From assembly GCA_012064385.1 (NCBI GenBank), contig QRDG01001738.1, forward strand, positions 62,001 through 126,000: a stretch of DNA of 64,000 nucleotides, written 5' to 3'. A program made the translations under genes and the position numbers. Below the pieces are notes generated by a model. That model searched no databases. It saw only the letters and a list, made by a program, of their open reading frames with translations, and was not told the origin of the DNA. Source of the stretch: Puccinellia tenuiflora (taxonomy: Eukaryota > Streptophyta > Magnoliopsida > Poales > Poaceae). Below, piece by piece: positions 60,224 through 64,000 of this stretch (positions are counted from its first letter, which is position 1; every line of letters starts with the position of its first letter).

Positions 60224-60353
60224 CTCCCTCGGTACCATACCAAAAAAAAAAGACGTTTTTGTTTGTTAATTTAGCTAATCAAAACGTCTTTTTTTATAAA
60301 GGACTTTATTACTTAAAAGTTAAGCATTACATCTGTGTCTGGTACAAAGGAAG
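60224..60353. mobile_element. Degenerate Stowaway-like MITE, 130 bp
   Basis: CTCCCTCGGTACCATACC at the left pairs with GGTACAAAGGAAG at the right, with TA on both sides (60222-60223 and 60354-60355). An inner hairpin AAAAAGACGTTTT...AAAACGTCTTTTTTT fills the left half. Confidence 0.65.
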
Positions 60354-61055
60354 TAATTTTTAAGGGGCAATGTTTTCTTTTAAGTACATATATATATGTG
60401 CTAATTTTCAACAAGTTGAATTTCGGGAAGGTGACCTAAAAACTTAGTAGACAATGCTACATATGCCAAAGTGGCTGTCACGTATCTTCCGACACTGGGT
60501 TTTAACGGGCTAATTAGTTGTCAAACGAGGTAATTATTGGTTTAGGTGGTATGTGCAATTCATTACCCCAACGTTAGTGTTTTAAGGAAACAAAGTTAAG
60601 ACCTACTAGTATGATTTTACGCAAAAAAAATGCCCCAACAAACTGTACCGTCTAATCCCGTCCACGCACTGGCTATAATTTGACCGTTCCTCCGAACACC
60701 TGAAAAAACCCGCAGCCGCCGTACGGCCCACTTGGCAAAATACAACTACCGGAGCCAGTAGAGATCGATGTTCCGCGGTCCCCGTAATACCAAGTGGCGC
60801 CCGTCCGTCCCCATCTCAAAAAAAGAAGTGACGCCCGGGTGGGGGCAGGCAACGCAAAACCGCCCGTGAATCCTCCCCCGATTCTGTTACCAAAACCGTT
60901 GCGTCGCGGCGCGTCTCGATCGGTTGATCTTTCCCTGAAGTAGCACACAACACCACGTCACCACCACCAACACCCTCCCGGAGCTCAGCGCGCATGGTTG
61001 GTCCCCTCCTTCCTCCGCGTGCCCCCGGCGGCCGGCCTTCCCGCTAGCTTCCTCC

Positions 61056-61062
61056 TATAAAA
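61056..61062 (+). promoter_or_regulatory. Putative TATA box of the bHLH gene
   Basis: TATAAAA lies 195 bp before the start codon, after GC-rich sequence and before a CT-rich stretch (CCTCCCTCCACCATCCTCACT, 61079-61099) suitable as a transcription start. The implied 5' UTR is about 165 bp. Confidence 0.6.
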
Positions 61063-61256
61063 CGAGGACCGCCCTCGCCTCCCTCCACCATCCTCACTCA
61101 CAAGCCGGTCAGGACTCGCTCTGTCGCCTACTCGTGTCCGCGTGTGTGGTGTGCCACCGGCCTGTTATATACTAGTCTGTCTTCTCTTCTCAATCTCCGG
61201 CCGGCCCGGCCGCCGTCGAGGCGCCATTAGCTTTGCCGCTTGCTAGCTAGCCGCGC

Positions 61257-63373
61257 ATGGCGCTGGAGGCCGTGGTGTTCGCGCAAGGCCATTTCGGCTG
61301 CGGGCCAGCAGGCAGGGAGTCGTCGCCCTACACGCTCGCGCCGTGGTGCGACGTGCTAGGCGGCGGCGGCGACATCTTCGCGGACTGGGACGTGGTGCCC
61401 AATGCGGAGGACCAGTGGGAGCCGGTCTCCAGCTGGGACCTGTCGGAAGCTTCCACGGAGAGCAAGGCGGCGGCGGCGGCGGCGGCGGGGCCAGAGCCCG
61501 CGGCGGCGGCAGCGGGGAGGAGGAAGCGGCGGCGCACCAGGGTCGTCAAGAACAAGGAGGAGGTGGAGAGCCAGCGGAGGACGCACATTGCCGTCGAGCG
61601 CAACCGCCGGCGCCAGATGAACGAGTACCTCGCCGCGCTCCGCTCCCTCATGCCGTCCACCTACGCTCAAAGGGTACGTACGTCGCAGCTGCCTACGCGT
61701 GTATATGCATGCTAATCGTACGATTTCATCAGTTTTAGCATCGATCATATCAGGAACTCGGATGAGCAACAAGTAATCAACAGGGGACCGTCTGTATAAC
61801 ACATTTGATTTGTCTGTTTCTTTTTTTTTTAGCTCACAATCGATTTTCCAAACATTTGGATCTAGATTCAAAACTCAGTCTCTTTTCTTCTTACACACCC
61901 AATCCTATCAGAACCTCTTCCATTCGCAGGATTTTAAAGCGCGAAAATAGGAAAGCGCGGGATTGCATAAGATTTCATATGCATCGAAGTTCATTTCATT
62001 CTATCTTAGGAAAGTAAAAGAGTTTTGAGTGGATGTTAGATTTCATATGAAATCTAGTGTAAAGAATTTCTTTGAAAAAATCATGTGAAATACAAATCAA
62101 ACTAGCGTCGTAGAAACATATCTAAGGATTTGAACCCTTCTAAATTTCGATGCAAATCTTTTGAATAAAAAGGCCAAGGTCAAGTAGGTTGTCTTCCCCT
62201 TCAATAGTCGGTTTCGCTTTTGTTGTGCCTCACATTCTTGTCCCAATCAAAATAGGGGCCTGTCTAGTCGCTAGTTCTAACAAATCTTCTACTTTTTCAC
62301 CGCCAATGTCCCATTCCCAACCTGGCCAACGACGTTTATATTCCGCCTCGAACCATATTCACTTCGCAATTATTCCGCGTCGTGGGTGCCTCCATCTTGT
62401 ATCAGTATAAGCTCCCCTGTCACCACCGTTACACATCGAGAACGAAATCACAAATAAATCAATTGATGATCTTGGTATGCACGCATAGCCTCTAAACCGG
62501 AATGGAGGGAGTACGGAAAAAAGGAGTCGCATGAGCTATAACAATCGTGGAACAGTAGTAACATTTGCGCTGATGTAATGATATGGATATTTATCGTGCG
62601 GTGTTTCACATTTAAATATTTAATTTGTTAGGGTGACCAAGCATCCATCGTTGGAGGGGCCATCAACTACGTGAAGGAGCTGGAGCAGCTCCTCCAATCT
62701 CTCGAAGTCCAAAAGAGCCTCAAGAACCGCCGCACCGGCAGCACGGACTCCAGCCGATCCCCTTTCGCCAGCTTCTTCACATTCCCACAGTACTCCACGT
62801 CAAGTAACAGCATGGATGCCACTGCCAGTAGCGACGGCAGCTCCGGCGCCGATGCGAGCAACGCTAAGACCGAGACGACAGCCGTCGCCGACATCGAGGT
62901 GACCATGGTGGAAGGGCACGCGAGCCTGAAGGTGCTCGCCCGGCGGCGGCCGAAGCAGCTCCTGAAGCTCGTCGCCGGGCTGCAGCAGCTGCGTGTCCCG
63001 CCGCTCCACCTCAACATGACCACCGTCGACGTCATGGTCCTCTACTCTTTCAGCCTAAAGGTAATTAACCATCTACGCGCTTACTTAGTTTAAGCTCTTG
63101 TCCGATGGCGACAAAATCGATGGATCGAGCGATTAGGCGCCGTGGCACACATCGAGACAATTTGTTTCCATTTTTATCTAATTAACAACGCTTAGCGTCG
63201 ATTCGGTGGTGTGTGTTAATTGATGGCTTTTGCACGTACGGTAGGTGGAGGATGGCTCCAAGCTGGGCTCTGTGGAAGACATTGCGGCCGCCGTGCACGA
63301 GATCCTGGCGAGGATACAGCGCGGGGAGGAGGAGGATGCCGCCGGTGGTGGTCTCGGCAGCAGCTCCAGCTGA
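61257..63373 (+). CDS. Group Ia bHLH transcription factor (bHLH94/96-like), 3 exons
   Basis: Exons 61257-61673, 62632-63060 and 63245-63373 (stop 63371-63373) have GT/AG limits and phase-0 junctions, giving 324 residues. The N-terminus MALEAVVFAQ is typical of the bHLH94/96/71 branch of group Ia, which also includes SPCH, MUTE and FAMA of the stomatal lineage. Ala-rich tract at about 70-85; basic bHLH at about 108-160, split by intron 1 after STYAQR, with H110, E114 and R118 in the places that contact an E-box; C-terminal ACT-like domain at about 224-315 (ADIEVTMVEG to VEDIAAAVHEIL), split by intron 2. Predicted nuclear DNA-binding dimer. No break seen. The exact orthologue and role, stomatal or other, cannot be settled by eye. 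Confidence 0.94.
61674..62631 (+). other. Intron 1 of the bHLH gene, possible MITE remnant inside
   Basis: 958 bp. AT-rich words such as AGGATTTTAAAGCGCGAAAA and AAGGATTTGAACCCTTCTAA (61929-62140) look like part of a Tourist-type MITE. GGAATGGAGGGAGTA (62499-62513) looks like one end of a Stowaway without its partner. Confidence 0.4.
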
Positions 63374-64000
63374 TGCCACCGAGGAGACCGTACGTCGGCC
63401 GTGCACTGCCACGTCCTGGAAATGGAATCCATTCTACTACCTTTGTACGTGAGATTGAGACTGTGAATGTGATTGTACCCTGCATCCGCATGCAACCCTG
63501 ATTGTCCAGCGCAAAGGACGAACACAAAGGACGAGATAGCTATAGCTACTAGCTCTATAGTGTAGTATAGTATATTATATATCAGAACTGGTGCACGGCC
63601 TGCTGGCTCTGATCTACTGGCGTACTTGTGGATTCATTCGTTCACGGATTTACTTCACATGCATGTTTTTAATCTGATCAGCCATGCGCTGCATTATGTT
63701 TGCTTGTCAACAATTTCCTAACTGGTATAGAAGCACCCAAAAAAACAATCCCAGATTCAAAGTGTTTGGCAGCCTGTTGATCGTCGTTTCAGACTTTTTT
63801 GGTGCTACTGCATGGTGTTTGATTATCTATAAAACCCTCTGTGGTAACCTTCTCGGTTGAGTGGTGAACATATTCATCACTCGACCAAGAATGTGAACAC
63901 GGCAAGCAGAAGGAATCAAACTAAACACGTCCTAAACAGCTCACAAAACACCCTAAATTTAGCACAACAACTGCTGGTAATGCACCAGAAGTTCATCATC
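63374..64000. other. 3' UTR and downstream region of the bHLH gene
   Basis: Ordinary mixed-composition sequence with no further gene before the window edge. Overlapping frames at 63178-63527 are shadows of exon 3 and the UTR. Confidence 0.5.

Overview
This window is nuclear DNA of a grass, most likely a Triticeae species (wheat, Aegilops, barley or rye). The reasons are two intron-and-UTR-style plant genes at the edges, Stowaway MITEs with CTCCCTCCG-type ends, several CACTA (En/Spm) transposons with CACTAGTAGRAAA termini, and an Athila-like Gypsy element primed by plant tRNA-Asp. Most of the 64 kb is transposable element.

Layout. 1-2.5 kb: a Stowaway MITE, a 923-bp Mutator-like inverted-repeat element with a 10-bp target duplication, and one intact intronless gene on the minus strand for an ATL-type RING-H2 ubiquitin ligase (1247-2320). 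2.5-16.7 kb: gene-free DNA with AT-rich repeats, MITEs, a possible LINE tail and a minus-strand LTR joined to a short gag-leader-like ORF. 16.7-19.7 kb: a 3.0-kb non-autonomous CACTA with large internal repeats. 19.7-22.2 kb: gene-free, possibly an old LTR remnant. 22.2-54.2 kb: a single 32-kb transposon nest. 54.2-61 kb: gene-free, with MITEs. 61.3-63.4 kb: an intact three-exon gene for a group Ia bHLH transcription factor with a C-terminal ACT-like domain.

The nest can be read from its target-site duplications. Outer CACTA 'A' (22184-54180, TSD AGC) carries a small coiled-coil plus membrane ORF, a broken TNP2 transposase and a second gene ending in a ULP1-like protease. A solo-LTR-like insertion 'B' (22621-25566, TSD CCCAT) sits near its 5' end and itself contains a short GC-rich CACTA 'C' (23587-24796). 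A gag-only Athila-like retrotransposon 'D' (27837-47269, TSD ACCAT, 1.6-kb LTRs) interrupts the TNP2 of A. CACTA 'E' (31615-42739, TSD TCA) interrupts D and has the same two-gene plan as A. An LTR 'F' (47519-49106) without matching flanks marks a deletion of the rest of the TNP2 of A.

The two host genes look functional and unrelated to each other. All TE genes that I can read carry frameshifts or stops, so none is clearly autonomous as given. I did not find a convincing new biological system. The points most worth a second look are the CACTA-encoded ULP1-like protease, the small membrane-anchored CACTA ORF, the internal hairpin arrays of E, and the gag-only retroelement.
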